Of a stretch of 64,000 nucleotides of DNA, positions 57,617 to 64,000 are shown one piece after another. Position 1 is the first letter of the stretch; each line of letters opens with the position of its first letter. The DNA comes from Saccharopolyspora montiporae. GTDB taxonomy: Bacteria > Actinomycetota > Actinomycetes > Mycobacteriales > Pseudonocardiaceae. The stretch covers positions 51,719 through 115,718 of the forward strand of contig NZ_JADEYC010000011.1 in the NCBI RefSeq assembly GCF_015209505.1, read 5' to 3'. Position numbers and translations under genes: made by a program. The notes under the pieces are model-generated. The model searched no databases, had not been told where the DNA came from, and saw only the letters and a list, made by a program, of their open reading frames with translations.

Positions 57617-58459
57617 TTAACGCCCTTCACCGCGGGATGGACCGGATCCGTCCTCCGGGGCACCGAAGACTTCGCGCAGCCCGGAGGCCAGTCCCGCCAG
57701 CCGGTCCGCGGCGTCCTGCAGCGCGTCGCGCTGCTCGGGGGCACCGCTGGCCGCCACCGCACGTCCCGCAGCGGCGACGAGCGTGCCGTACTCGGCAACA
57801 CCGTCGTCCAGTTCGGACCGCAGCCGCCGGACGTCCTCGCGCAGCCCGGCCCGATCGGCGGGCGGCGAGTGCTCGATCGCGGCCTCCACGGACTGCAGCC
57901 GCTGCGCGCCGGTGCGCAGCTCGGCGGCGGTGGCATCGGCCGTGCCACGCGCATCGCCGGGTGCGCTGCCCGCTGCGGTCCCGCTGAGCTGGGACAGCGC
58001 CTTGTGCAGCGTCTGCTCGGCCTCCTGAAGCCGCTGCATGGGTTCCCGCGCCTCCGAGTCGCGCGGCGGCAGGGACACCGACACCGGCGGTGGATCCGGC
58101 AGCGGCTGCCGGTTGAGCCTGCGGTAGCGCAGGCCGGCGCCGACCGCACCGACACCGCTGGCCACGGCCAGACCGCCCAGGCCGAACGCACTGGTCATCT
58201 GGGCGATGTCACTGAGCGGACCTAGTCCGCTCCACACCGGGTCGGCGGCCATCGAAGCGTAGGAACCCACGCCGAACACGCCCGCCCCGGCGGCACCGGC
58301 ACCGGCGGCCCGCTTGGACCTCCTGCGCCGGCGCAGCAGCCGCGCCCGCGGATCGCGCCACCCGGCGAACCGGCGACGCAGGTCGTCCAGGACGGGGCCG
58401 CGCAGCTGCTGCACGGCCGCTTCGCCCCACCGCACGAGCTCATCCCGGCGCGGCTGCAC
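57617..58459 (-). CDS. pspM: envelope-stress membrane protein PspM
   Basis: 280 residues. A basic N-terminus (RRRRRSKR near 40), two membrane helices (about 52-72 and 88-108), then a ~170-residue cytoplasmic helical region (MQRLQEAEQTLHKALSQL onward). Position directly behind pspA (11-nt gap) and topology match mycobacterial PspM, which anchors PspA at the membrane. Similarity is mostly positional. GTG 58459. Acts with PspA and ClgR in the response to membrane damage. Confidence 0.75.
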   Translation of the reverse strand: MQPRRDELVRWGEAAVQQLRGPVLDDLRRRFAGWRDPRARLLRRRRRSKRAAGAGAAGAGVFGVGSYASMAADPVWSGLGPLSDIAQMTSAFGLGGLAVASGVGAVGAGLRYRRLNRQPLPDPPPVSVSLPPRDSEAREPMQRLQEAEQTLHKALSQLSGTAAGSAPGDARGTADATAAELRTGAQRLQSVEAAIEHSPPADRAGLREDVRRLRSELDDGVAEYGTLVAAAGRAVAASGAPEQRDALQDAADRLAGLASGLREVFGAPEDGSGPSRGEGR

Positions 58460-58470
58460 CTCGACCTCGC

Positions 58471-59301
58471 TCAGGCTTGACCGGTCTGCGGGTTCTGCTG
58501 CTGGGGGTCGGCCGCGGGCTGCGCCGCGTCCTGCCCACCCGTCACCTGCTGCTGACCGCCACCGGTGACCTCCTGCTGGTCGGGCCCCATGCTGGCGCGC
58601 AACTGGGCCAGCCGGCTGGCCCCCGCGGCGTCCGCGGAAGCCTGCTCGACCTCCATCATCCGGCCCTGCACGCTGTTCTGCGCCAGTTCGGCCTCACCGA
58701 GGGCGGTGGTGTAGCGGCTCTCGATCTTGTCCCGGACCTCGTCCAGCGACGGCGTGTTGTCCGGCGCCGAGACCTCGCTCATCTGCTTCATCGAGGACGA
58801 GACCTGCTCCTGCATCTTGGCCTGCTCCAGCTGGCTGAGCAGCTTCGTGCGCTCGGCGATCTTCTGCTGCAGCCGCTTGGAGTTCTGGTCGACGGCCTCC
58901 TTGGCCTGCGCCGCCGCCTGCAGGGACTGGTCGTGCAGGGTCTTGAGGTCCTCGACGCCCTGCTCGGCGCTCACCAGCTGGTTGGCCAGCTGCGAGGCGG
59001 TCTCCTCGTACTTCTGCGCCTTGGTCTCATCGCCCTCGGAACGGGCCTGGTCGGCCATGACCAGCGACTGCTTGGCCGAGGCCTGCAGCTTCTCCACCTC
59101 GCCGAGCTGGCGGTTGAGCTTCATCTCCAGCTGCCGCTGGTTGCCGATCACCGAGGCGGCCTGCTGGGACAGGGTCTGGTGCTGCCGCTGCGCTTCCTCG
59201 ATGGCCTGCTGGATCTGCACCTTCGGGTCGGCGTGCTCGTCGACCTTCGACGAGAACGACGCCATCAGGTACTTCCAGAACTTCACGAACGGATTGGCCA
59301 T
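58471..59301 (-). CDS. pspA: phage-shock protein A (PspA/IM30)
   Basis: 276 residues. The N-terminal amphipathic helix and [19 protein letters not shown] are PspA-typical, followed by coiled-coil helices to ~residue 220. A Gln/Gly/Asn-rich tail ([11 protein letters not shown]...) forms the C-terminal ~45 residues. PspA polymers stabilise damaged membrane. ATG 59301 is preceded by GGAGGAG. First gene of pspA-pspM; clgR upstream is in the same direction but separated by 324 nt and a terminator. Confidence 0.93.
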   Translation of the reverse strand: MANPFVKFWKYLMASFSSKVDEHADPKVQIQQAIEEAQRQHQTLSQQAASVIGNQRQLEMKLNRQLGEVEKLQASAKQSLVMADQARSEGDETKAQKYEETASQLANQLVSAEQGVEDLKTLHDQSLQAAAQAKEAVDQNSKRLQQKIAERTKLLSQLEQAKMQEQVSSSMKQMSEVSAPDNTPSLDEVRDKIESRYTTALGEAELAQNSVQGRMMEVEQASADAAGASRLAQLRASMGPDQQEVTGGGQQQVTGGQDAAQPAADPQQQNPQTGQA

Positions 59302-59625
59302 CTCCTCCGCCTGCCTTCTCTAGCTGCTCGGCTGCCCCAAGCCGCCCCGCATCGGGCGTGCCCGCTGATTACATCGTGTCAGGTCGCCGTTGCGGCTTCC
59401 ACCGAACACGGTAGATCCACCGGGAGTCACCCCGGGCTCACGGCCCATGATCGAACCAGCAACCGGCAGCCACGCACGCACCGGGGTGGCGCGTTGCAGA
59501 ACCCGACACAGCACCAAAATACCCAGGATCACCGCGGGCTCCGAGCGGCGGCCACCGGCACGGGTACGACCGGGCACGGCAAGACCGCGATCCTGCCGTG
59601 CCCGGTCACCGAACTCGCCGAAACC
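59302..59625 (-). other. clgR-pspA intergenic region
   Basis: 324 nt without a gene. It contains the clgR terminator at 59568-59607 and must contain the pspA promoter. Near 59370 the minus strand has GATGTAATC, a possible -10. I could not find a clear ClgR box immediately before pspA. Confidence 0.5.
59568..59607 (-). terminator. strong hairpin after clgR
   Basis: GACCGGGCACGGCA (59568-59581) and TGCCGTGCCCGGTC (59594-59607) are perfect 14-bp complements with a 12-nt loop, 18 nt past the clgR stop. No U-run. It would make clgR a separate transcript from pspA-pspM. Confidence 0.72.
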
Positions 59626-60084
59626 TCAGGCGGCCACCACGACACCGCCCGACTTGCGCACCGGTGCGCTGATCCGCTGGCTGAGCACCGGCTGCAGCCG
59701 CAGGTCGCCGTCGGCCGCGGCCTCCGCACCGGCGAACTGCTGCTCGGACAGCTCCGACTCGGCCAACTGCGCACCGAGCAGGCTGGGCACCAGGGCGTCG
59801 CCGTCGACGTCCTCGCCGACCGGGCGATCCACCCCGTCCGGGGCGACCATCGTGTCGTCCAGATCACCGGCCACCGTCACCAGCAGATCCGGCAGCGGTA
59901 GCTCCAAAGCGCCGCAGATGGACGCGAGCAGTTCGCTGGAGGCCTCCTTGCGGCCCCGCTCGACCTCGGAGAGGTATCCGAGACTCACCCGGGCAGCGCG
60001 CGAAACGTCCCGCAGAGTACGAGACTGAGCGGTCCGGGCGCGGCGCAGTCGCTCACCGACCGCTTCCCGCAACAACACGGTCAT
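59626..60084 (-). CDS. clgR: Clp protease gene regulator ClgR
   Basis: 152 residues. A Cro/CI-type helix-turn-helix occupies residues 8-70 ([44 protein letters not shown]), highly typical of ClgR. ClgR activates clp genes and, in mycobacteria, the psp operon. The C-terminus ends VVVAA, resembling the non-polar AA degron by which ClpP controls ClgR; degradation here is inferred. A matching ClgR box lies 18 nt upstream of ATG 60084. Confidence 0.92.
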   Translation of the reverse strand: MTVLLREAVGERLRRARTAQSRTLRDVSRAARVSLGYLSEVERGRKEASSELLASICGALELPLPDLLVTVAGDLDDTMVAPDGVDRPVGEDVDGDALVPSLLGAQLAESELSEQQFAGAEAAADGDLRLQPVLSQRISAPVRKSGGVVVAA

Positions 60085-60101
60085 CGCGCGCCTCCCTTCC
60101 T

Positions 60102-60119
60102 TGTACGCCTAGCGCGTGC
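60102..60119 (-). promoter_or_regulatory. ClgR box upstream of clgR
   Basis: TGTACGCCTAGCGCGTGC fits the described actinobacterial ClgR site (CGC, five bases, GCG with A/T-rich flanks) with one or two deviations: CGC at 60106-60108 and GCG at 60114-60116. Its place just before clgR suggests autoregulation. Confidence 0.5.
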
Positions 60120-60275
60120 ACGACGCGTGAACGCCCCCCACGTTACTCACCACCGGCCCCTGACGAGAACGATCAGGCCGAAGTCCGCCGACGGCGAACG
60201 GCGGGTGTTCCGCGGGTGACGACCTGATCGACCCCGGTTTGCGGAGCGCAGCACTCCCGCGAACCCACTGCGGGG

Positions 60276-60767
60276 TCAACGCAGCAACTCCTCGAAGTGT
60301 TCCAGCGCCACCCGAACGGCGGCAGCCCGCACCGCGTGCCGATCGCCGTCCAGCTGCGCGGTCCACACCCGGGCGGTGTCCGGCCCGGCGAACCCGACGT
60401 GGACCGTGCCCGGCGCGACCCCGTCCTGCGGATCCGGTCCGGCGACTCCGGTGAGCCCGATCCCCCAGTCCGCGCCGCAGGCCGCGCGGGCGCCCGCGGC
60501 CAGCTGCGCGGCCACCTGCGGATGCACGGCGCCCCGCTCGGCCAACAGCTCGCTGTCCACCCCGGCGAGCAGCTCCTTGAGGTCGGTGGCGTACACCACC
60601 AGCCCGCCGCGCACCACGTCGCTGGCACCGGCGACGTCGGTCAGCACCGCCGACACCAGGCCCGCGGTCAGCGACTCGGCGGTGGCGACCGTCCGGGCGG
60701 TTCCGCGCAGCCGGTCCACCACCCGCTCGACCCGCGCGGGGTCGGCACCCAGCGCCTCGGCGATCAT
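60276..60767 (-). CDS. CinA C-terminal domain protein (nicotinamide-nucleotide amidase, PncC)
   Basis: 163 residues. ATAESLTAGLVSAVLTDVAGASDVVRGGLVVY and GIGLTGVAGPDPQDGVAPGTVHVG are the two conserved blocks of the stand-alone CinA/PncC domain. It deamidates NMN to nicotinate mononucleotide. No N-terminal molybdopterin-like domain. ATG 60767 overlaps the pgsA stop (ATGA). Confidence 0.9.
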   Translation of the reverse strand: MIAEALGADPARVERVVDRLRGTARTVATAESLTAGLVSAVLTDVAGASDVVRGGLVVYATDLKELLAGVDSELLAERGAVHPQVAAQLAAGARAACGADWGIGLTGVAGPDPQDGVAPGTVHVGFAGPDTARVWTAQLDGDRHAVRAAAVRVALEHFEELLR

Positions 60768-61387
60768 GCGGCACCCGCCCCGGACCGCGCCACCGCCCGC
60801 ATCCGCAGCGCACGCGCCACGTAGTCGGCCCCGGTATAGACGGTGGCCAGCACCGCGGCCAGCAGCACCGCGAACCGGACCAGATCCAGCCAACCGCCGA
60901 CCGGGATCAGGTACAGCCCGATGGCCACCGCCTGCAGCAGCGTCTTGACCTTGCCACCGCGGCTGGCCGGGATCACACCGTGCCGGATCACCCAGAACCG
61001 CAGCGCGGTGATACCCAGCTCGCGGCCCAGGATGATCCCGGTGGCCCACCAGCCCAGGTCACCGAGCAGGCTCAGCGAGATCAGCGCGGCGCCGGTCAGC
61101 GCCTTGTCCGCGATGGGATCGGCGAGCTTGCCGAAGTCGGTCACCAGCCCGCGCTTGCGCGCGAGGTCGCCGTCCACCCGGTCGGTGACCGAGGCGAGCA
61201 CGAACACCGCGGTCGCCAGCCAGCGCCACAGCGGATCGTGCCCGCCCTCCCAGAACAGGGCGATGACGAACACCGGGACCAGCGCCAACCGGGACACGGT
61301 CAGCACGTTGGCGATGTTGAGCACCGGCGCCGGGACCGCCTCCGGCCGCGGCCCCGCCGGGTTCGTCGCGCCCCCGTCGGCCGCCAT
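60764..61387 (-). CDS. pgsA: CDP-alcohol phosphatidyltransferase (PgsA-type)
   Basis: 207 residues, five or six membrane helices. The catalytic motif D-x2-D-G-x2-A-R-x-G-D-D is read in DRVDGDLARKRG then TDFGKLADPIAD. GRELGITALRFW and the RGGKVKT segment fit phosphatidylglycerophosphate synthase: CDP-diacylglycerol plus glycerol-3-phosphate. The same place beside clgR/psp is held by pgsA3 in mycobacteria. Begins with no gap after rimO. Confidence 0.9.
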   Translation of the reverse strand: MAADGGATNPAGPRPEAVPAPVLNIANVLTVSRLALVPVFVIALFWEGGHDPLWRWLATAVFVLASVTDRVDGDLARKRGLVTDFGKLADPIADKALTGAALISLSLLGDLGWWATGIILGRELGITALRFWVIRHGVIPASRGGKVKTLLQAVAIGLYLIPVGGWLDLVRFAVLLAAVLATVYTGADYVARALRMRAVARSGAGAA

Positions 61388-62815
61388 TCACACAACCCCC
61401 GCCCGGTCTCGTCCCTGCGTCTCGGGCCGGACCACCAGATCCACGCCCTCGGTGCCCACCACCCGGCAGCTGAGCACATCGCCCACCGCCACCGCACCAG
61501 GATCGAGGACCAGGCACTCGCCGTCCACCTCCGGTCCCTGGTGCTCGGCCCGGCCTGCGCATTCCGACTCGCCGGTGCGCTCCAGCAGCACCCGCACCGC
61601 GGCGCCGATGCGGTCCTCGGCGCGCTGCTCGGTCAGCTCGGCGACCAGCGAGGTGACCTGCTCGACGCGCGACGCCACCAGCTCCGGGTCCAGCTTGCCG
61701 TCCAGCCCGGCCGCCTCGGTGCCGTCCTCGTCGGAGTAGCCGAACACGCCCACGGCGTCCAACCGCGCCGCGGTGAGGAAGTCGCACAGCTCGGCCACGT
61801 CGTCCTCGGACTCGCCGGGGAAGCCCACGATCACGTTGCTGCGGATGCCCGCCTCGGGCGCGTGTTCCCGGATCTGCTCGATCAGCGCCAGGAACGACTC
61901 GGTGGATCCGAACCGGCGCATCCGGCGCAGCACCCCGGCGCTGGCGTGCTGGAACGACAGGTCGTAGTAGTCGGCCACGCCCGCAGTGCCCGCGATGGCC
62001 GCGATCAGCCCGGGCCGGGTCTCGGCGGGCTGCAGGTAGGACACGCGCACGCGGTCGACGCCCTCGACGGCCGCCAGCTGCGGCAGCAGGTGTTCGAGCG
62101 CGTCCGGATCGGACAGGTCCTTGCCGTAGGACGTCGAGTTCTCGCTGACCAGGAACAGTTCCCGCGCGCCGTGCCGGGCCAGCCACTGCGCTTCGCCGAG
62201 CACCTCCGCAGGCGGGCGGGACAGGAACGATCCGCGGAATGAGGGGATCGCGCAGAACGAGCAGCGGCGGTCGCAGCCGGACGCCAGCTTGAGTGCGGCC
62301 ACCGGGGAGTCGTCCAGCCTGCGCCGGGACACCTCGCGCGCGGCCGGGACCCAGCCGTGCCCGGGGACGGCGACCTCGGCGGCTGCCGCGGGCCGCTCGG
62401 CGGGGCTGATCGGCAGCATCGTGCGCCGGTCCCGCGGCCGGTGCGCGGCCACCGGGCGTCCGGCGAGCACGTCGTCGAGCCGTTCGGCCAGCGCGGAGTA
62501 GTGGTCGAAGCCCAGCACGGCATCGGCTTCGGGCAGCTGTTCGGCGAGTTCGGCGCCGTAGCGCTCGGCCATGCACCCGACGGCGACGACCTTGGCCCCG
62601 GTGTCCCCGGCGGCCAGCAGGGTGTCCACCGAGTCCTTCTTGGCCGATTCCACGAAACCGCAGGTGTTCACCAGGACCACGTCGGCCTCGTCGGGTTCGG
62701 TCATCCGCCACCCCTGGCGGTCCAGGCCGCCGGCGAGCTCCTCGGAATCGACCTCGTTGCGCGCGCAACCGAGCGTCACCACGGCGACTCGGCGCTGATC
62801 GTGCTCGGTTGACAT
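61388..62815 (-). CDS. rimO: ribosomal protein S12 methylthiotransferase RimO
   Basis: 475 residues. The N-terminal MTTase domain has three cluster cysteines in [28 protein letters not shown] and AVGCMAERY. The radical-SAM motif C-x3-C-x2-C is [22 protein letters not shown]-like C-terminal domain follows. It methylthiolates Asp in S12. GCARNxVDSE separates RimO from MiaB. ATG 62815. The stop is directly followed by pgsA. Confidence 0.94.
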   Translation of the reverse strand: MSTEHDQRRVAVVTLGCARNEVDSEELAGGLDRQGWRMTEPDEADVVLVNTCGFVESAKKDSVDTLLAAGDTGAKVVAVGCMAERYGAELAEQLPEADAVLGFDHYSALAERLDDVLAGRPVAAHRPRDRRTMLPISPAERPAAAAEVAVPGHGWVPAAREVSRRRLDDSPVAALKLASGCDRRCSFCAIPSFRGSFLSRPPAEVLGEAQWLARHGARELFLVSENSTSYGKDLSDPDALEHLLPQLAAVEGVDRVRVSYLQPAETRPGLIAAIAGTAGVADYYDLSFQHASAGVLRRMRRFGSTESFLALIEQIREHAPEAGIRSNVIVGFPGESEDDVAELCDFLTAARLDAVGVFGYSDEDGTEAAGLDGKLDPELVASRVEQVTSLVAELTEQRAEDRIGAAVRVLLERTGESECAGRAEHQGPEVDGECLVLDPGAVAVGDVLSCRVVGTEGVDLVVRPETQGRDRAGVV

Positions 62816-62973
62816 GCATCGAGCGTAACGCTCTGGGCGATCCGAGCTGCGCATGCGCCTGGACAACGGCACGCGCAGTGCGCGACCAGACCCGGAACCC
62901 GACCCGGCGGACCGATCGGGCATCGGCGACCCGACTGACCGATACCGCACGAGGAAGCTTAGGGTTACCTAAT

Positions 62974-63516
62974 ATGAATCCGGTGGAGGTGCGTCCGGCA
63001 CGGGTCGGCGACGTGCGCGCTATCAAGCAGCTGATCGACCACTACGCGGGCAAGGTCGTGCTCGGCAAGGAACTGGTCACCCTCTACGAGGACGTGCAGG
63101 AGTTCTGGGTCGCCGAGCAGCACGGCCGGATCCTGGGTTGCGGGGCGCTGCACGTCCTCTGGGAGGACCTCGCCGAGATCCGCACCGTCGCCGTCGACCC
63201 GACCAGCAAGGGGCGCGGCGTCGGCCACCACGTCGTCGACCGCCTCGTGCGGTTCGCCCACGAACTCGGCCTCAGCCGCCTGTTCGTGCTCACCTTCGAG
63301 ACGAGCTTCTTCGGCAGGCACGGATTCCGGCCGATCTCGGAGACCCCGGTGCCGCCCGAGGTGCACGACGAGATCCGCCGGTCGCCGGACGAAGGGGTGG
63401 CGCAATTCCTGGATCTCGCGCACGTGAAGCCGAACACCCTGGGCAACACGAGGATGCTGCTGCACCTGCGACCCACCGGGGTAGCCGCGACCACGTCGGG
63501 GCACCTGCGGAGCTAG
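62974..63516 (+). CDS. argA: amino-acid N-acetyltransferase, short ArgA type (copy 1)
   Basis: 180 residues, a single GNAT domain. VRPARVGDVRAIKQLIDHYAG, LVTLYEDVQEFWVAE, CGALHVLWEDLAEIRTVAV and the acetyl-CoA loop KGRGVGHHVVDRL match the stand-alone ArgA of mycobacteria, which acetylates glutamate/glutamine for arginine synthesis. LFVLTFETSFFGRHGF and the VKPNTLGNTRMLLHL tail are complete. ATG 62974 has a weak ribosome-binding site. A second, very similar gene follows 10 nt later. Confidence 0.88.
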   Translation: MNPVEVRPARVGDVRAIKQLIDHYAGKVVLGKELVTLYEDVQEFWVAEQHGRILGCGALHVLWEDLAEIRTVAVDPTSKGRGVGHHVVDRLVRFAHELGLSRLFVLTFETSFFGRHGFRPISETPVPPEVHDEIRRSPDEGVAQFLDLAHVKPNTLGNTRMLLHLRPTGVAATTSGHLRS

Positions 63517-63768
63517 CATGCGGGGCATGAATGACGATGCGCCGTCAACAATAGCTATTCGACGGGCGCGCATCGCCGACGTGCCCCGGATCAAGGCGCT
63601 GATCGATTCCTACGCGGGCGAAGTGCTGCTCGGCAAGGAACTGGTCACCCTCTACGAGGACGTGCAGGAGTTCTGGGTCGCCGACGACGGCGGCCGCATC
63701 CTGGGTTGCGGGGCGCTGCACGTCCTCTGGGAGGACCTCGCCGAGATCCGCACCGTCGCCGTCGACCC
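63130..63768 (+). repeat. tandem gene duplication repeat (71-bp identical block)
   Basis: Bases 63130-63200 and 63698-63768 are identical over 71 bp, offset 568, inside the two argA copies. A second near-identical stretch runs from 63061 and 63629. Flanking codons differ much more. Confidence 0.9.
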
Positions 63769-64000
63769 CGCCAGCAAAGGCCGCGGCGTCGGCCACCGCA
63801 TCGTCGACCGCCTCGTGGAACTGGCCCGCGACCTGGGCCTCAGCCGCCTGTTCGTGCTCACCTTCGAGACGAGCTTCTTCGGCAAGCACGGATTCCGGCA
63901 CGTCGACGGCGCACCGGTCGGCCCGCAGGTCTTCGAGGAGATGCGCCGCTCCGCCGACCCCGGGGTGGCCGAATTCCTCGACCTCGCCCGCATCAAGCCG
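63527..64000 (+). CDS. amino-acid N-acetyltransferase, ArgA type (copy 2, truncated by window end)
   Basis: 158 codons visible, no stop before the window ends. The domain layout is the same as copy 1, with matching LVTLYEDVQEFWVAD, ILGCGALHVLWEDLAEIRTVAVDP and LFVLTFETSFFGKHGF. Differences cluster at the N-terminus (MNDDAPSTIAIRRARIADV) and in the C-terminal third. Likely the same activity, or a specialised substrate. ATG 63527 begins 10 nt after the stop of copy 1, so the two are co-transcribed. Confidence 0.85.
   Translation, partial: MNDDAPSTIAIRRARIADVPRIKALIDSYAGEVLLGKELVTLYEDVQEFWVADDGGRILGCGALHVLWEDLAEIRTVAVDPASKGRGVGHRIVDRLVELARDLGLSRLFVLTFETSFFGKHGFRHVDGAPVGPQVFEEMRRSADPGVAEFLDLARIKP

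Noticed and set aside
57556..57987. Plus-strand frame beginning MSKRLKKD opposite pspM
   Set aside because: Apart from the first few codons it is antisense to pspM and reads as Arg/Ala/Pro shadow sequence.

Overview
The window is very GC-rich, almost gap-free chromosomal DNA from an actinobacterium. An arabinofuranosyltransferase of the AftA type, a DAP-type MurE, a complete division/cell-wall (dcw) cluster with sepF-yggT-divIVA behind ftsZ, and a clgR-pspA-pspM block together point to an arabinogalactan-bearing member of the Pseudonocardiaceae (Saccharopolyspora-like). The genus is inferred. I saw no rRNA, tRNA, CRISPR array, prophage or insertion sequence.

Region by region. (1) 1-3360: end of a carbon-nitrogen hydrolase, then a persulfide-response operon (CstR-type repressor, metallo-beta-lactamase/rhodanese fusion, membrane rhodanese, TauE/SafE exporter) with two matching operators. 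(2) 3361-8573: a CPBP protease and the NAD de novo operon nadA-nadB-nadC, divergent from an NrtR-type regulator with a perfect palindrome between them. (3) 8643-14930: LON-domain protein, DUF2567 protein, AftA, a P450, and two poorly known proteins. (4) 14999-20075: rluD, lspA and ileS, with ileS under an isoleucine T-box. (5) 20076-47817 (minus strand): the dcw cluster, transcribed mraZ-rsmH-ftsL-ftsI // murE-murF-mraY-murD-ftsW-murG-murC-ftsQ // ftsZ-pgeF-ylmE-sepF-yggT-divIVA. It is interrupted twice: between ftsI and murE by a secreted CHAP-like protein, a sugar-acid dehydratase and an ACS-family transporter, and between ftsQ and ftsZ by a nitric oxide synthase and an SDR protein. (6) 48370-52900: a moxR-DUF58-transglutaminase operon divergent from mraZ. 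(7) 53048-57457: DUF3040 protein, methyltransferase, ParA-like ATPase, endonuclease VIII with a CTG start, uracil/xanthine permease. (8) 57617-64000: envelope stress genes pspM-pspA-clgR, then cinA-pgsA-rimO and a tandem pair of argA-type acetyltransferases, the second cut by the window end.

How it works together. Most of the window serves envelope construction: precursor synthesis (MurC-F, MraY, MurG), septal polymerisation (FtsW, FtsI, FtsQ, FtsL), the Z-ring and its membrane anchor (FtsZ, SepF), polar growth (DivIVA), arabinan priming (AftA) and membrane-stress repair (ClgR/PspA). Regulation is readable at several points: CstR operators, an NrtR palindrome, an isoleucine T-box, an MraZ box of four 10-bp repeats over the mraZ -10, a likely mraW RNA, a ClgR box, and an intrinsic terminator after ftsZ. 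Many junctions are 4-nt ATGA/GTGA/TTGA overlaps, implying translational coupling.
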